Source: Pomphorhynchus laevis
Lineage: Eukaryota; Acanthocephala; Palaeacanthocephala; Echinorhynchida; Pomphorhynchidae
Assembly (NCBI GenBank): GCA_012934845.2
Contig: WNNJ02001990.1
Coordinates: 1-64,000 of the forward strand
Direction: 5' to 3'
Length of the DNA: 64,000 nucleotides
Shown here in pieces: positions 1 to 11,900 of the stretch. Under the pieces are notes generated by a model. The model was not told where the DNA came from. It made no database searches and saw only the letters and a list, made by a program, of their open reading frames with translations. The position numbers and the translations under genes were made by a program. Position 1 is the stretch's first letter, and every line of letters starts with the position of its first letter.

Positions 1-220
1 TTTATTATATAAATTAATATACATTAATTATATAATTAATGTATATTAATTATATAATTATTAATTATATAATGTGTAAATGTAAATTATCTTAATAAAA
101 ATATTATTTAAAACAAATAAGACTTTTATTCTATTAACAGAACGCTTTTAAAATATATTAGATATTTAACAACACGTTTTGTATATAAAATACATAAATG
201 ATTTTTTTGACTGTGCACGA

Positions 221-449
221 TATTATCCTCAGGTATTGATCCTATTCTTGATACAGCATGACGCTACTACTCAGCACGGATGGGTCTCATCAGCTGCTAA
301 CCCAGACATACATTTCACGCATGAAATGTAGGTATGGGTCAGAAGCTGAAATGAAATGTAGGTTTGTGTCACCAGCTGATGAGACCCACCCAGACTGATT
401 AGTAGCGTCCTGCTGTATCAAGAATAGGAACAATATCTGTGAGAATAAT
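221..449. repeat. Imperfect inverted repeat (hairpin / foldback), 76-bp arms
   Basis: Arms at about 221-296 and 373-449 pair over roughly 76 bp with scattered mismatches. Both contain the block CTATTCTTGATACAGCA (or its complement) and GGGTCTCATCAGCTG. The roughly 76-bp loop holds a second small inverted pair, TACATTTCA / TGAAATGTA. Such a long fold with an unpaired centre could be a small foldback or MITE-type element or a hairpin RNA precursor. No ORF is inside. The fold is read directly from sequence; its nature is inference. Confidence 0.8.
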
Positions 450-1341
450 GTGGTACCCCAACGAGAAGAATTCTACCTCAAAGATGCAACCAAGTTAAAT
501 ATAAATATATATGACAAAATTAAAATTAAATTTTCAAGAAATTAAACAAAAGTATTTGTTTTCTTTTATTATCAGTTTAACTTATTAATTTATCATTATA
601 TAATTATTAATCAAACAGTTACTTTCTATTTATTCGTTGCAATTTATTTATTAACTATATAATTAACTGTTTATAATAACTGTTTGAAAATTCATAATTC
701 ATAATTAATAAATTAAATAATAAATTATTAATTAATAATTAATTATTTATTTGAAGAACTTTAAAACATTTAAATAACACCATTAAGTGAAGTGATGTAT
801 TTTTCGTTTATAATTACAACTAAATGCTGGAAAAAATCGATGACAAAGAGGGATGATGAAAAAATATTTTTGTAACATTCATATTTTTATAAAAATATTT
901 TTTGTAACATTTACTCCTGATGATGATAGCAGTAGGCTATTGAAAATTTGATTTAATAAATATTTTCTACATTCTCTCCACTAATAAATAAAACAGAGTA
1001 GCATACCCAGAGCAGGCATCACCATCCAACTCAACCCTTGCCCCACAAAAAGAACAGTCATATAATGACGTCGTAGCATAGTTACTATTAATGGAAACAG
1101 TAGACCTTTTATCACAAGTCCCGGCAGACATTTTAGCGTTGATGGAAGTGAACAAAACGAAAACAGCGTTGTTACCTACGAACTGCCAAATTTAAAATCG
1201 ATAAGAAAAGCACAAGAAGCACAACTGAGGTGCGCCCGTCGTCAAGAAACATAGTTCCACCATTATTTTGAGAACCATAATTTCACCAACTTAGCTTAAA
1301 CTGCTGCATAAAAACTACCAATATTATAAAATTGGGAAGCT

Positions 1342-1459
1342 AGAAATCGTAGGTTCTCTATCCCTAAATTTAGGGTGGCTTAATTCAGCACAAGCCACCC
1401 TACATTTGCTTTGTTAGTAGCGCAACAGAAATAAACCACCGCCAAGACCTACGATTTCT
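1342..1459. repeat. Nested inverted repeats
   Basis: The outer arms AGAAATCGTAGGT (1342-1354) and ACCTACGATTTCT (1447-1459) are exact complements. Inside them TAGGGTGGCTT (1371-1381) and AAGCCACCCTA (1392-1402) are also exact complements. This gives two hairpins sharing one axis region. No gene was recognised from 450 to 1850 apart from this. Confidence 0.75.
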
Positions 1460-1857
1460 CATTCGTGCAGACATAGTCCAGCAAATAAACATACAGGAAG
1501 TTATTAACCCAATAATCCAGAGGTAGCCATCATAATGGTAAACGATTGCACTACCACTGACAGGGACATAGTACTTCATTTAAGAAACACCGTCCTTCAA
1601 CGAATAAATGAATTACAAACGTTCATACGACGCCCTTCAATTTCCGCTCATGTTTATCCATTGTGATTATGGAAAATAATACGTGCATATCTACGACAAG
1701 TTAGATATCTTCCTAACTTTTACGACTCTAATAATTGGATATTACGTTAATCAATTGACGTCAATTAAAATCAACGTCACAGCATAATGAACCTTTAAGA
1801 GTATTTTTCAAAAAGGTTTGGTCATCAAAATAATGTTCCGCGTAATGAGAGCTTCAG

Positions 1858-2180
1858 ATGTGGTAACAAAAGAGGCGCCATATGTGCAGTGATGTGGGCA
1901 TTAATAATATTAAAAATGTCAGTAATGATATTTGTCTACCCATTATCGATCGAAATAATTGTAAGTCAGTCGTGTGTGTACGTTGGATCATGTAAACATT
2001 GTAAACCATAATACATAGGCCAAACACCATTAACTTTAGCACGACTGAATGTTCGGAGGCCTCATTACAGGTCGTCTAATGACGGTGTCAAAACTCATTC
2101 CATGACACATTCTGACATACACTGCATAACCTACTGCGATGTAAGGAGCGGAATTACTGATACACAAACGCGAAGAAATT
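1858..2180 (+). mobile_element. Penelope-like element relic: GIY-YIG endonuclease part
   Basis: Translated pieces show a cysteine-bearing linker (RRHMCSDVG..., then NNCKSVV) followed by CKHCKP, YIGQTPLTLARLNVRRPHY and a downstream H/C-rich tail. This order (zinc-binding residues, then YIG, then an R-x-N arginine region) fits the GIY-YIG nuclease domain at the C-terminus of Penelope-like retroelements. The frame is interrupted several times, so this is a decayed fragment. No RT domain was found upstream in this window. Family assignment rests on motif order and is moderate. Confidence 0.55.
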
Positions 2181-2329
2181 GAACAGCGTTTAATTGGATA
2201 TATGTTTAATTAGAGTTCGCACGGGTGTAATTACAATTACTATTTCCGCTGGACTGAAATAACATGATTTAATTTTAACGTGCTATATTTTATTTACTTT
2301 TTGTTTGTTGGTGACAACGTTTAGTTCTA

Positions 2330-2365
2330 GATTTTGAAAAAGGCCTAGAGGGGCCGAAACGTTAA
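2330..2365 (+). other. Hammerhead-like degenerate motif downstream of PLE relic
   Basis: The stretch TTTTGAAAAAGGCCTAGAGG and the following GGCCGAAACGTT resemble the second half of a hammerhead core: a GGCC...GGCC stem followed by GAAAC. The expected CTGATGA is degenerate (TTGAAAA). It lies about 150 bp after the GIY-YIG relic on the same strand, where PLE terminal repeats with hammerheads are known to lie. Too decayed to claim activity. Confidence 0.35.
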
Positions 2366-2429
2366 CAAAAATCTGCTGTTATTTTCCCCTATTCTAAATA
2401 ATTTTTAATATATAACAGCAGACCGTAGT

Positions 2430-4440
2430 TTATAGGTTTATTCTTTCATTTCTGTATTTGCCGAATCCATCTGACCTAGTGTTACTGAATATGAAGGCAT
2501 CATCGGCGAAAAATAGTGTGTTAAGGAAGCGCATTTTGAGTTTAAAGGTGATGATGTCCATAGGAGCGGAGAAAGGGCTGAGCCTTGATAGAGTCAATAG
2601 TGACCGGATGTTGTTACGACGTTCCAGGTGGCCGGCGGACAGTGCTTGCAACATGAATAAGGATGTGGCACCCATGTTAAATAGACCTCAAATACACCGT
2701 GCGATCTGAGAGTGTGGCCAAATAAGGTCGTTAGGGATGAGGTACTATGCTTTCTCAAGATCGAAAACGCCATATGAGCTGATATCTTTTTCTAACGATG
2801 CTTTTCGTGAATCAGGCGGGCCGCGTGAATTGCATTAGTCGTTCCTCTTCACCTTACGGAACCACACTGGTTTCGTGTGATGGTGACGATCGTTCTAAGG
2901 TGTTAAGTACTCACTTAAAGACTTTCATAGACTGGCATAGTGAGCAGATCGAGCGATAGTTTGAACAATCAGCGATATTGTCGTTGCCGTTTAAAAAAGA
3001 CATCATCGATCTAGTTTGCCACCTATCTGGAATCTGACCGTCGACTAAAATCTTATTAAATAGATCAGCAAGTATGGCAGTTCTAACAGACCAATCAGCA
3101 TCCACACATATGTTGGGATGTCGTCAGGGCCCTATACTTTTTCGTTTTTCATTTTTTAAATAGCTGTGGCAACTTACGCTGATATGAGGTACAAGTATGT
3201 ATACGAAATTTGCGCTAAATTTGCGCTAAAAATACCGTCGAGGATACGGAACCCGCCCAGATTCCGTATACAGAATCTGGGCAAGTGTGTAAATTCGGTG
3301 TTGCATATAGTCCATAAATATTCGCACCAACGACGTAGGATGTCTTGCGGCTCCCGTAATATTTGATGATCGATACTTTTTATGTAATTAACTTTGCCGA
3401 TATCCTGTGTAGTATATTGTAGAGTTGCTAAGGCAATTATTTGCTTAATCTGAATTCTTAGGATAAGCAAAGTACTGGTCCTTTTGGGCTGTCTTTGTTT
3501 TCTCCACTGCTCGCTTTGCCTATACTTTCTTTGTGCGGTAATGTTTGTAGTCTTAATTGTCTAGAACCACCTTTTGTAGTCCATCTTATCTTATTTGACG
3601 ATACGCTGTACGTTCTAGTTCTACAGCCATACTTGCTTATCGATAAAGCGTGTTTCAAACAAGGTACTTGTTTGTACAAGTACCTTGAGTTCGCATCATC
3701 ACATCTGGGTTGTCACACCACGCAAAAAGTCAGTTATAGGCAGGTTAGGGTCGACATACAGCTGATCAAGCACAGCCCTCAGTAAATTTGAATGTTTCTC
3801 CCATTTCCCTGAATTTATTTGGGTGGGGCCTCTCATATACACTCGTTTATGTTGTCAAGTGTCTTCTATTACGTCCATGACCAAGATAAGATGTTGCAGG
3901 GAGACGTTTTCGAATGGTACCACTTTTACATTATGCACAGGTCTAAGGTGTCTTCTGCGTATAAACCACTAATTGATATTGATATTCACCCCTGGAATTG
4001 CCTTTTCTTCAAAACGTATTTGACACCGCAAGGTCGAATACTTTATGTAACACAATCGAGGATTCGAACACCATCGGCGTTGCGAGCGTCGTACCTTTCA
4101 CCTCAGTGTTGATATACGTAGTTATCACGTAAGTGTCCAACGTGGTCATTGAGGTCGCCTCCTATGATCATATGTTCTTCGGGTCTGACCGGTCGAATGT
4201 GGGCTTTCAGCATATTCTTAAACTAGCTTTTGATGAAGTCGATGCAGCCACATTAAGGTTCGTAGCAGCTGATGACTATGAGTTAACCCTTCCCAGTATT
4301 GATTTTAATTATCATCATATGGTCGAATCTGCAGGTCACCTCGACTACGCTATCAGGCATTTTGTTGTTGACGATTATGCCAATTCCGTCTTAATTTGTT
4401 GTTGCACAATTTTAAAAGTCTGTAACATTCTCTAATCTTA
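2430..4440 (-). mobile_element. RTE-type LINE relic (endonuclease + RT)
   Basis: On the minus strand the pieces run in order. The endonuclease has MIIGGDLNDHVGH, then GYDARNADGVRILDC, NTFLKKR and RRRHLRPVHNVKV (about 4440-3830). The RT follows with ILADLFNKILVDGQIPDRWQ and DCSNYRSI (3105-2911), TTNAIHAARLIHEKHR (about 2830), QGSALSPLL and FFADDAFIF (2600-2520). This is the layout and wording of RTE-clade LINEs, including the domesticated CFDP2-like endonuclease sequences. Many stops and frameshifts show an old copy. It lies immediately downstream of the last recognisable exon of the WD40 gene. Confidence 0.85.
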
Positions 4441-4573
4441 TTGTGAAAAATGTAAAATAAACGAGATGACGCTATAGGAAAGTAGTAATATGTGATTTGT
4501 AAAATATGGAAATTAATTCAGGCGAATCTCAATCACTAACAAAACGATAATTCCATATTGTAACTTTGAGTGT

Positions 4574-6565
4574 TCATATAAATTTTTTAAATACAAGATA
4601 TTTAAAGATTAATAACTTCAGACCTTCAGACGAAAAGCAAATTGCTTGAACTGGTTGAGCATGCCAATGCAAAGTCTTAGTTTTCGCATTCCAATGATTG
4701 TTTAGGAAATCAAAACTAAACTTTTAAAATAGAATCTAAGGGTACCTAATTTTTGAACTCACAGCAATGTAATTTGGCCATAGGACCATCCAATTGCAAC
4801 GCATTCTTTACTTGGATGAAGAGTAATAACTTCTGGAAAGCCACAATACAATTGTTCATTCCATCCTCGTACTGTACTACAATGAAATTTGCCAAGAGTG
4901 GACAATAAAAAAGCAAAGTAGTTACCTTGTACGCAAACCTTTAGATGAAAAGCTTACGAACGTGTTGTTCTTCAGAAGGCAGAAATAAAATGAATCCTAA
5001 ATAAACAGATTTAATTTGATTTTTAAGTTAAATTCAAAATTAAAATCATTAAACTAAAATAAAAAGGTTGTTTGTTAATAATAAATACGATCAAGACGAA
5101 ACATTTGCAAATCATTTTCGCAACAAAAATGTCCAGAAATATAGGGCTGGAGTAAAAAATTGAGAACAATGGCCTTAATTGTAATGGTATATCTATTCAA
5201 ATTAGAATGGTGTAAAATAAAATAAGATGTTGAGAATGCAACATCTTATCTTTTAATAATTTGTAGATTTGAAGGTGAATCATAAGTATAAGCGTTGCAA
5301 TCGTACATTTTGATATTACCAAGATAATTTAAAGAAACCATATTTACAAATTAAATAAAAATCTTTATAGGTTACATTACAAAGCGCTTCAATAGTGTAT
5401 TTAACGAATAATTAAACGAATATAATTTTAGTAAACAATTTGTATTATGGTAAAATTTCGAATTCAGCAGCTGAAAGGTAGATCCTTTAAGATAATGTAG
5501 CATAATTTGTATAAGTGACACCATATGCATTTCAAATGTTCACGCCTGGTAATAAATAATTTAATTATTTAATAATAAATAATATTTAATTTAAAATATT
5601 TTTTCTCTCACAATTTGGGTATTGTGACATATCGATATTTTTATTTGAACTTTCGATAAAGTGGTAAAATAATGCCCCATTAGCATTATTTATGAATGAA
5701 TTTTAATAGTAAAAATTTAATTAAAATGTTTTTAAATTCATACTATTTCATATAAGATATACTTAATTAGATTAAATTAATTAATACATAATTAATTACA
5801 TGATTAACTACTTAATTAGATTTGAACATTGTTAATTAAAATTTAATTAAAATGTTTTTAAATTCAAACTATTTCACATAGTAAGAAATACTTAATTAGA
5901 TTAAAATATCTATAGGATTAAAGGCGCTTCACTTGTGTATAAACGAATAATTAAACGAATATAATTTTAGATTATTTAAACAATTTATATTATCCAAATT
6001 GAACCAATTGTATTGTATGATATAGATGTAAAATATAAAAATATATAATATATAAATGCATAAATGTAAAATTTCTAGTAGGGGATTAGTATTAGGACAA
6101 AATTAATCCACACAAAAATATTTTACTATAAACACAAATAGAAAAAATCAATTTTATTTAGTTTTTTAATTCGTCTTTATATTCAGGTTGTTAGATATCT
6201 GGCAATGCAGTTCTTAGCCTACATTTCATTTAACTGCGTGTCAATGTTCTGTTAATGTTTTGTCAATATTACATTCATGTTTTGTTTTAATCGATTGAAA
6301 GTAACAACGTTATCTCAAAACTGGATATATTCGTCTACCAGGGTCTGTCTTTATTCGCTTTTTATTGCTTAATAGGACGAGTGCTTAATGCTGGCGGAGT
6401 CGCTGCGTTTTGGTAATTTGCCAAACTTGCCAAATTACAATCGCTTTGAGATCTGGGCGTGAAAAATATCAGCTGTTCGCAATATTGCGAATGATGATTT
6501 GTGTATGAATCTAAAAATTATCCAAATTTTAAATTATACACTCGTTTAACTACTATTCATCAAAT

Positions 6566-6638
<73 letters not shown>

Positions 6639-7810
6639 CAAGGCTAGCGCATCGATAAAAACGAATTTTAAATCTAAGGTCGCCTCTACAGTGTACTGTG
6701 AAATGCATAATACGCATACACGCTTGTGTGATTCGTTTTAATGACGTTTCGTAATTAATGACATACACATGAGTAATATTTTAATATGACTCATGTGTAT
6801 GAGTCATACAGTTATACTCATGTATTTAGTCATTCAGTTTGAGAGCTATACTCATGCAGAACCCGATTAGTTATCGCCTTCGTAACATCAACAACATTTT
6901 ACAGTCAGTTCATAATCGTTATTTTTAAAGTTTAAACTTTGCAAGATCCTCAACTACTTTCTAATGAAAATCAAATTAATTTGAAAAGGCAATATGTGAT
7001 TATTTGAATGATATCGTAGGAATGATTCAGAACTAACCTACACTTACATTACTATCACTTGCAAAGACTTTGCTAGGTTCGCAAGATAATCCAAATAACT
7101 TTTCACTTTGAACGCAATCATCATGAAATATTAACAAATTTACGGAATAGCCTAAAATTAGATGAATTAGGGTAATAACAGAAATAATTTAACTTACTGC
7201 TTCCCGAACTTGGCGTTACAACGATAACTTTCCCATTTCTTGAAGCATGCCCACATGAAATCTCCACCAATTTGCCATGCGAACTTTGAATACTAATAGT
7301 CTATAAGCAGCGACATTAAATCATCAACGAATTGAACTAACCTTACATTCGACTCCAGTGCTAATGTCAAATTTGCGCAGCTGCCCTTGTTTTGTAACAG
7401 CACATACCTATTAGGAATACATAATTAATATATTAATTATACTAATTATAATTATTTGTATAAATTTTAAAAAAAAATTATAAACGAATTAAATGTTAAT
7501 GAAAGTCTAATTTACAATTTTGACATCTCAAAATATTGCCTTACTAAATTATCACAGGCAGGATCCATAAAACAAACAATCATATCTGTGACTGAATAAC
7601 GACGAATCCACTGTCCGGATGAAACCGAGCACATTCCGATACCAGACTGAAGTGGTAGCATAACATACCTAGATAAATAAAGATTTTATTGGGTTGAAAT
7701 TTAAAGAATATTTATTAATTCGAAGTGGCTATTTACTTAGAATCCCGAGTGAAAAATGGCAAAGATGAGTAATCGCTGTCTACCCCGAAAGGTTCAGATG
7801 TCCAACTCAT
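4574..7810 (-). CDS. WDR75: WD40 protein, WDR75/Utp17-like, N-terminal exons (partial)
   Basis: Eight exons read in phase: 7810-7737, 7668-7545, 7407-7342, 7300-7198, 7151-7048, 4969-4926, 4876-4763 and 4715 to about 4630. All introns between them are GT..AG, of 68, 137, 41, 46, 2078, 49 and 47 bp. The protein starts MSWTSEPF and carries FTRDSKYV, a WD-type GQLRKFDISTG, then VITLHPSKECVAIGW and TKTLHWHAQPVQAICFSSEG. The HP..C.A.G...G.I and LHWH blocks and their spacing match WDR75, a beta-propeller subunit of the t-UTP part of the small-subunit processome in the nucleolus. Only about the first 270 of roughly 800 residues are here. After SSEG the frame stops at 4574 without a clear donor, and an RTE relic follows. 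Exon 1 starts directly after TTTTTTCTAG, which could be an ordinary 3' splice site or a trans-splice site. Frame and splice agreement make the gene model strong; the name is less certain. Confidence 0.72.
6569..6637. repeat. (AT)n microsatellite, about 34 units
   Basis: Uninterrupted alternating AT over about 69 bp. Confidence 0.97.
6786..6807. repeat. Palindrome containing TGACTCA
   Basis: ATGACTCA and TGAGTCAT are perfect complements around TGTGTA. Related half-blocks (ACTCATGTATT, ACTCATGCAG) follow within 60 bp. Each arm is an AP-1-like heptamer, but it lies in an intron and no function is shown. Confidence 0.7.
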
Positions 7811-7839
7811 CTAGAAAAAATGTCATGACTACATTAATA

Positions 7840-8837
7840 GTAAATAACGAGTAGAAAGAAGCCGAATTTCAAAAAAAAACATTTTTTAACGTTTGATAAA
7901 CCTGTGAAAGGCAGTGCCCACAAACCAGAGATATTATTATAAATAAGCCAATAACCGATTGCATATTGGGCTGGAAACCAAATATAAAAACATAAAAGAT
8001 AACAATCAGATATAGTTGCAGTAACTTCGAAGTGCGAATTCAATGCTTGACAGAATGCTTTGCTGCTTTGACTAACAATATCCGCATATGGTAGTCTATT
8101 CCAATGATTCACTACACCGTCTCTAATATCCTGGTGGTATCGATGTAGCTTTCAGCGATATTTAAGCATCAATATGTGTCCTCGCAGCGTTTTGTAATCA
8201 CTGAGGTAAAATATTTGATTGAGTGGGTGGGACGAAGACATAAGAACTTTCCGCACCAGCATCATACCAGCTATGACCAGGCTTTTTTTGATCGATGGAA
8301 TTCCAATGGTCCAAGTATAAGATCAAATGAAAGACCTTTGACAGAATGAACGAGCATTGTTGCAAATCTAATCACTGAATCATATGTCGCTAAGTTTTTT
8401 TGCAAAAGTAGAAAGGCTGCAGGAGAGGCGTAAAGAATACGCGACTCTATAAGCGTGCGATAAAGTATTCGGAAGCTACGAACATCAAAGGTCCCGAACG
8501 AAGGCTTAATGAGACCGATAGTACGACGACAGGAGGAAGTGACTTTAGAAACATGTTGATTCATGTCGAAAGTTTAACTAGAGAAAAATGCTTTAATAAA
8601 AACAAGATCGAATTGTAATACTTTAGCATCTTAGTGATCGTGAATTCATCGCCATATCTTTAAATCATCGGCGTACATAATACAATTCGATGTTAGATCA
8701 GCGGTGACGTTATTAACATATATGTTAAACATAGTTGGGATAATGACGGAAACCTGAAAGCCACACGTTAACAATAAAGTGTACCCAGATAAATATCGAC
8801 TAATACGCACTGAACTCGAGCAATTCCGAGGAAGCAT
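7840..8837 (-). mobile_element. CR1-type LINE relic, RT C-terminal half
   Basis: The minus strand gives PTMFNIYVNNVTADL and CIMYADDLKIW (8837-8646), then the post-RT region SCRRTIGLIKPSF...SFRILYRTLIESRILYASPA (8564-8271). It ends with NHWNRLPYADIVSQSSKAF (about 8112-8030), the usual WN.LP tail of CR1 ORF2. It is 5'-truncated and shifted between frames, so old. Its 3' end reaches to within a few tens of bases of the first WD40-gene exon. Confidence 0.8.
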
Positions 8838-8866
8838 TGAAACTCCTGATTACAAACATCTTACAT

Positions 8867-8969
8867 TCCAGATTATTCCTGTCAGTTCCAGATTATTCCT
8901 GTCAGTTCTAGATTATTCCTGTCAGTTCCAGATTATTCCTGTCAGTTCCAGATTATTCCTGTCAGTTCC
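8867..8969. repeat. Tandem repeat, 5 x 20 bp
   Basis: The unit GATTATTCCTGTCAGTTCCA occurs five times in register (starts at 8871, 8891, 8911, 8931 and 8951), with one C-to-T change. It ends only 45 bp before the first ATG of LINE copy A. It may be part of that element's 5' UTR or a separate minisatellite. Confidence 0.95.
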
Positions 8970-8989
8970 GCTCGCTAAGCTCGCAGATT

Positions 8990-11900
8990 GAGCTCGATCT
9001 ATCGATAAAAGCTCATGCCTAAAAAAGCGCGATCTCAGATCCCTGTTCCTGATCAAGAATCTTCCACATCAGAATGCAATGATGGTTATACCAGCTTTGA
9101 AGTTGGATGCGATTCCAAAGATTGCGATGTATGGACACTTGTTCGTGTTAAAATATCCGACCACTCGGTGTATAAACGTAAACATTTCACTTGCTATTTT
9201 TGTACATCAGTACGACTGCTACAGTTATCCTGCTCCTCTACTCTTGTATCACACACGACCACTCAGACCAATGCTGTTTTAGATGTTTCCCTCGCATCAA
9301 CATATGACTTCGCATCTTATAATCTTATTATAGAACCTACTCTCTCACACACTCCTCGTTCAACTACGTACCAATCTTCCATTAATCTTTCTCATTCTAA
9401 CAGTGCTAATGTTAAAGCTTTTAATCTAGTTCTTCCTCTTTCCTATTCCTCCCCCAATCTAAATGATCTCAAACTTCTTTATTCTCTTCACGAACTTATT
9501 ACTCGACCTCCCCCGTATCACTTCTTAATAATTTATATCCTTACATCAAAATCATTTCCAGTAACATTTCCGATAAACTGATTTAAGACTCGATTCCTAT
9601 CACTCATGCCCCACCTATCTTAATTCTCCTTACTATACCTCCCACGTAACACTTCCAAATAATTTACATCCTTCATTTAAAATCATCTCCAGTCACATCT
9701 CTGATCAGCCGATTTAACACCCCGCCCTGTCACAATTTCTCCAACCAATATTAATTCTCTAGCAAGCACCCCTGTCATTTCCACTTCTATCTGCTCATCT
9801 GCCTCGACTCCTACCAGCTCTGTCCGTCCATCACTTCCACGAAATCGTTTTCCTTCGCGCGATCGCTGTATAATCATATCAAACTTAAAGCTTTCCGAAT
9901 CTGCTTCTCCACAATCTCGTCTCGATGATGATGTATCTGCTTTCAGGTCTTTCCTAGCAACCATTGTTCCTGATGATAATTCATCCCTCTTCAATAATAT
10001 CGCTCCTGTATCCTTTATTCGTTTAAACAAATCAACTAAATCCAATCATCTCAGTCCTCCACTCTTAAAAATCGTTTCCGATATAGTTCACATGCCTCTT
10101 CGGTACTTTCTCAACGTTTTAAACTTCTTACCACTTCATATACTTGCCGTATCTTTCCTGACCGCTCCCCTTCTGATATTGCCGACCTCAATTTAGCTCG
10201 CATTGAGAAACATCGACGTGAAACAAACAGCGAGTCATCCTTATCTATACGTCAAATCAACGGAAATTTTCACGTTGTACACACAAGGCCAAAAATTCGA
10301 TAGCGTCCCATCTCTCCCCCTTGTCTTCTTCGCTAGTCGATCTCGCTCCTAAGCATACTTTTCGTCTTAGTCTATTCAACACTCGCTCCATTCTTCATAA
10401 AGCTGATATGCTTCTCGATATCTTCGATCAATTATCTATCGATATTCTCTGCATTATCGAATCCTGGTACTCTGACTACGACGATCTTGCTATTCGTCGT
10501 CTATGTCGCTCTGGTTGTTCTCTAGTTAAATCAGCTGGTGAAATTTCATCTTAAACATCTATTGCTTCTAACCATAGCGGTATTGTTGTCATTGCTCGTC
10601 ACCCAATGTCTTTACGTAAAATCAACGTTAACATCCGTTACACTTCGTTCGAATTACTCATATGCAGATTATCAACTCCTTTCCCTCTGGAAATTGTGAT
10701 TGTATACCGTCAAGGTTCTGTTGCCCCATCACGTATCTTCTTAAACGACATTGCAGATCTAATGTCTCACTGTTCATTGTCTTATACTCCTTCTTTTGTT
10801 CTCGGTGACTTTAACATTCGTCTTGATCGCCCGGCTGACTCTGACTCTATCACTTTAACTAATCTTTTTTCTGATTTTAACTATAAATTACTTTCAACAA
10901 GCCCAACTCATATTCTCGGCGGTGCTCTCGACATCATTGCTGTCCCTAACTGCTTCAATGACTATACTTCCTTGTCAATTACTGATCCTGGTTAGTCTGA
11001 TCATTTCCTTGTCACTCTTACTCGTCCTCATCCTCCTTCTCCGCCTCTACGATTATCCACACCAAGTCGACCCTGGAAACTTCTCGATATCCCTATTCTC
11101 TGCACAGCCTTACTCAATTCTTCACTCTTTTCACTTCCTCTTAACTATCTCTCTCCCGATGATCTCTGCATTCTGTTTGATTCTAAACTTATGTCTATCA
11201 TCAATAAACTTCTGCCTAGTCGACTCCGACGCTCTCAGCGCTTGCGCCATGCTCCCTGATTCGATTCTGACTGTAGTCTTTCTAAGCGTCGACTCCGTCA
11301 CTCTTTTCGTATGTATAAACACTTTCTTAAAAGTTCTCCCAACTCACTCACTTAAAATCTCCCTGATTCCTACTTTTATCTGCCCCGTTCACGTCTCATT
11401 CTTATACGTACTAAACGTACTTTCTTTTCGCGAAATCAACTCGAGTCATCTTCCAACTCTAAATCTCATTGGAAAATCATAAACTCAATTCTTTCAGATC
11501 ATCTATCCCTTGTAATATATATCCTGATGAATTCCTTTATTATCTACAAACTAAGCTCTCTAATTTACTTTCCCTACTACCCATAGCCCCCTTGTACACA
11601 CACTTCTCTTTAAATACTTACCTCCCAGAACTATTCCACCTCCTTCCCGTTTCGTCTGATAAAGTTTCTTCGGTTCTGCTGTCATTACCTAATAAAACCT
11701 CTACTTCTGACCCAATTCCCACTCACTTGCTTGAAAATATCTGCTTTACTATCTTACCCTTCATAACCACATTGTTCAACTCGTCCATCCGTAGCCGTAC
11801 ATTTCTATCCATCTGGAAATGCGCCACTATTCGTCCTATCATCAAAAAGCAATCTCTCGACTCCTCACTACCATCTTCGTACCGTTCCAATCTCACTTCT

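Larger units (their letters stand above)
4970..7047 (-). other. Large intron 5 of the WD40 gene, AT-rich with internal repeats
   Basis: This 2.1-kb intron is far larger than its neighbours (41-137 bp). It holds an 11-bp-arm palindrome at 5222-5249, a duplicated block of about 65 bp (5383-5450 and 5925-5993), another of about 70 bp (5713-5780 and 5839-5908), a long (AT)n tract and a palindrome at 6786-6807. No coding sequence was recognised in it, so its size probably reflects repeat insertion and duplication. Confidence 0.6.

Noticed and set aside
6340-6480. Further WD40-gene exon in the large intron
   Set aside because: No frame gives WD40-like sequence, and exons 5 and 6 are already phase-compatible.
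6553-6768. 71-codon ORF with repeated Tyr-Ile
   Set aside because: Produced by the (AT)n microsatellite.
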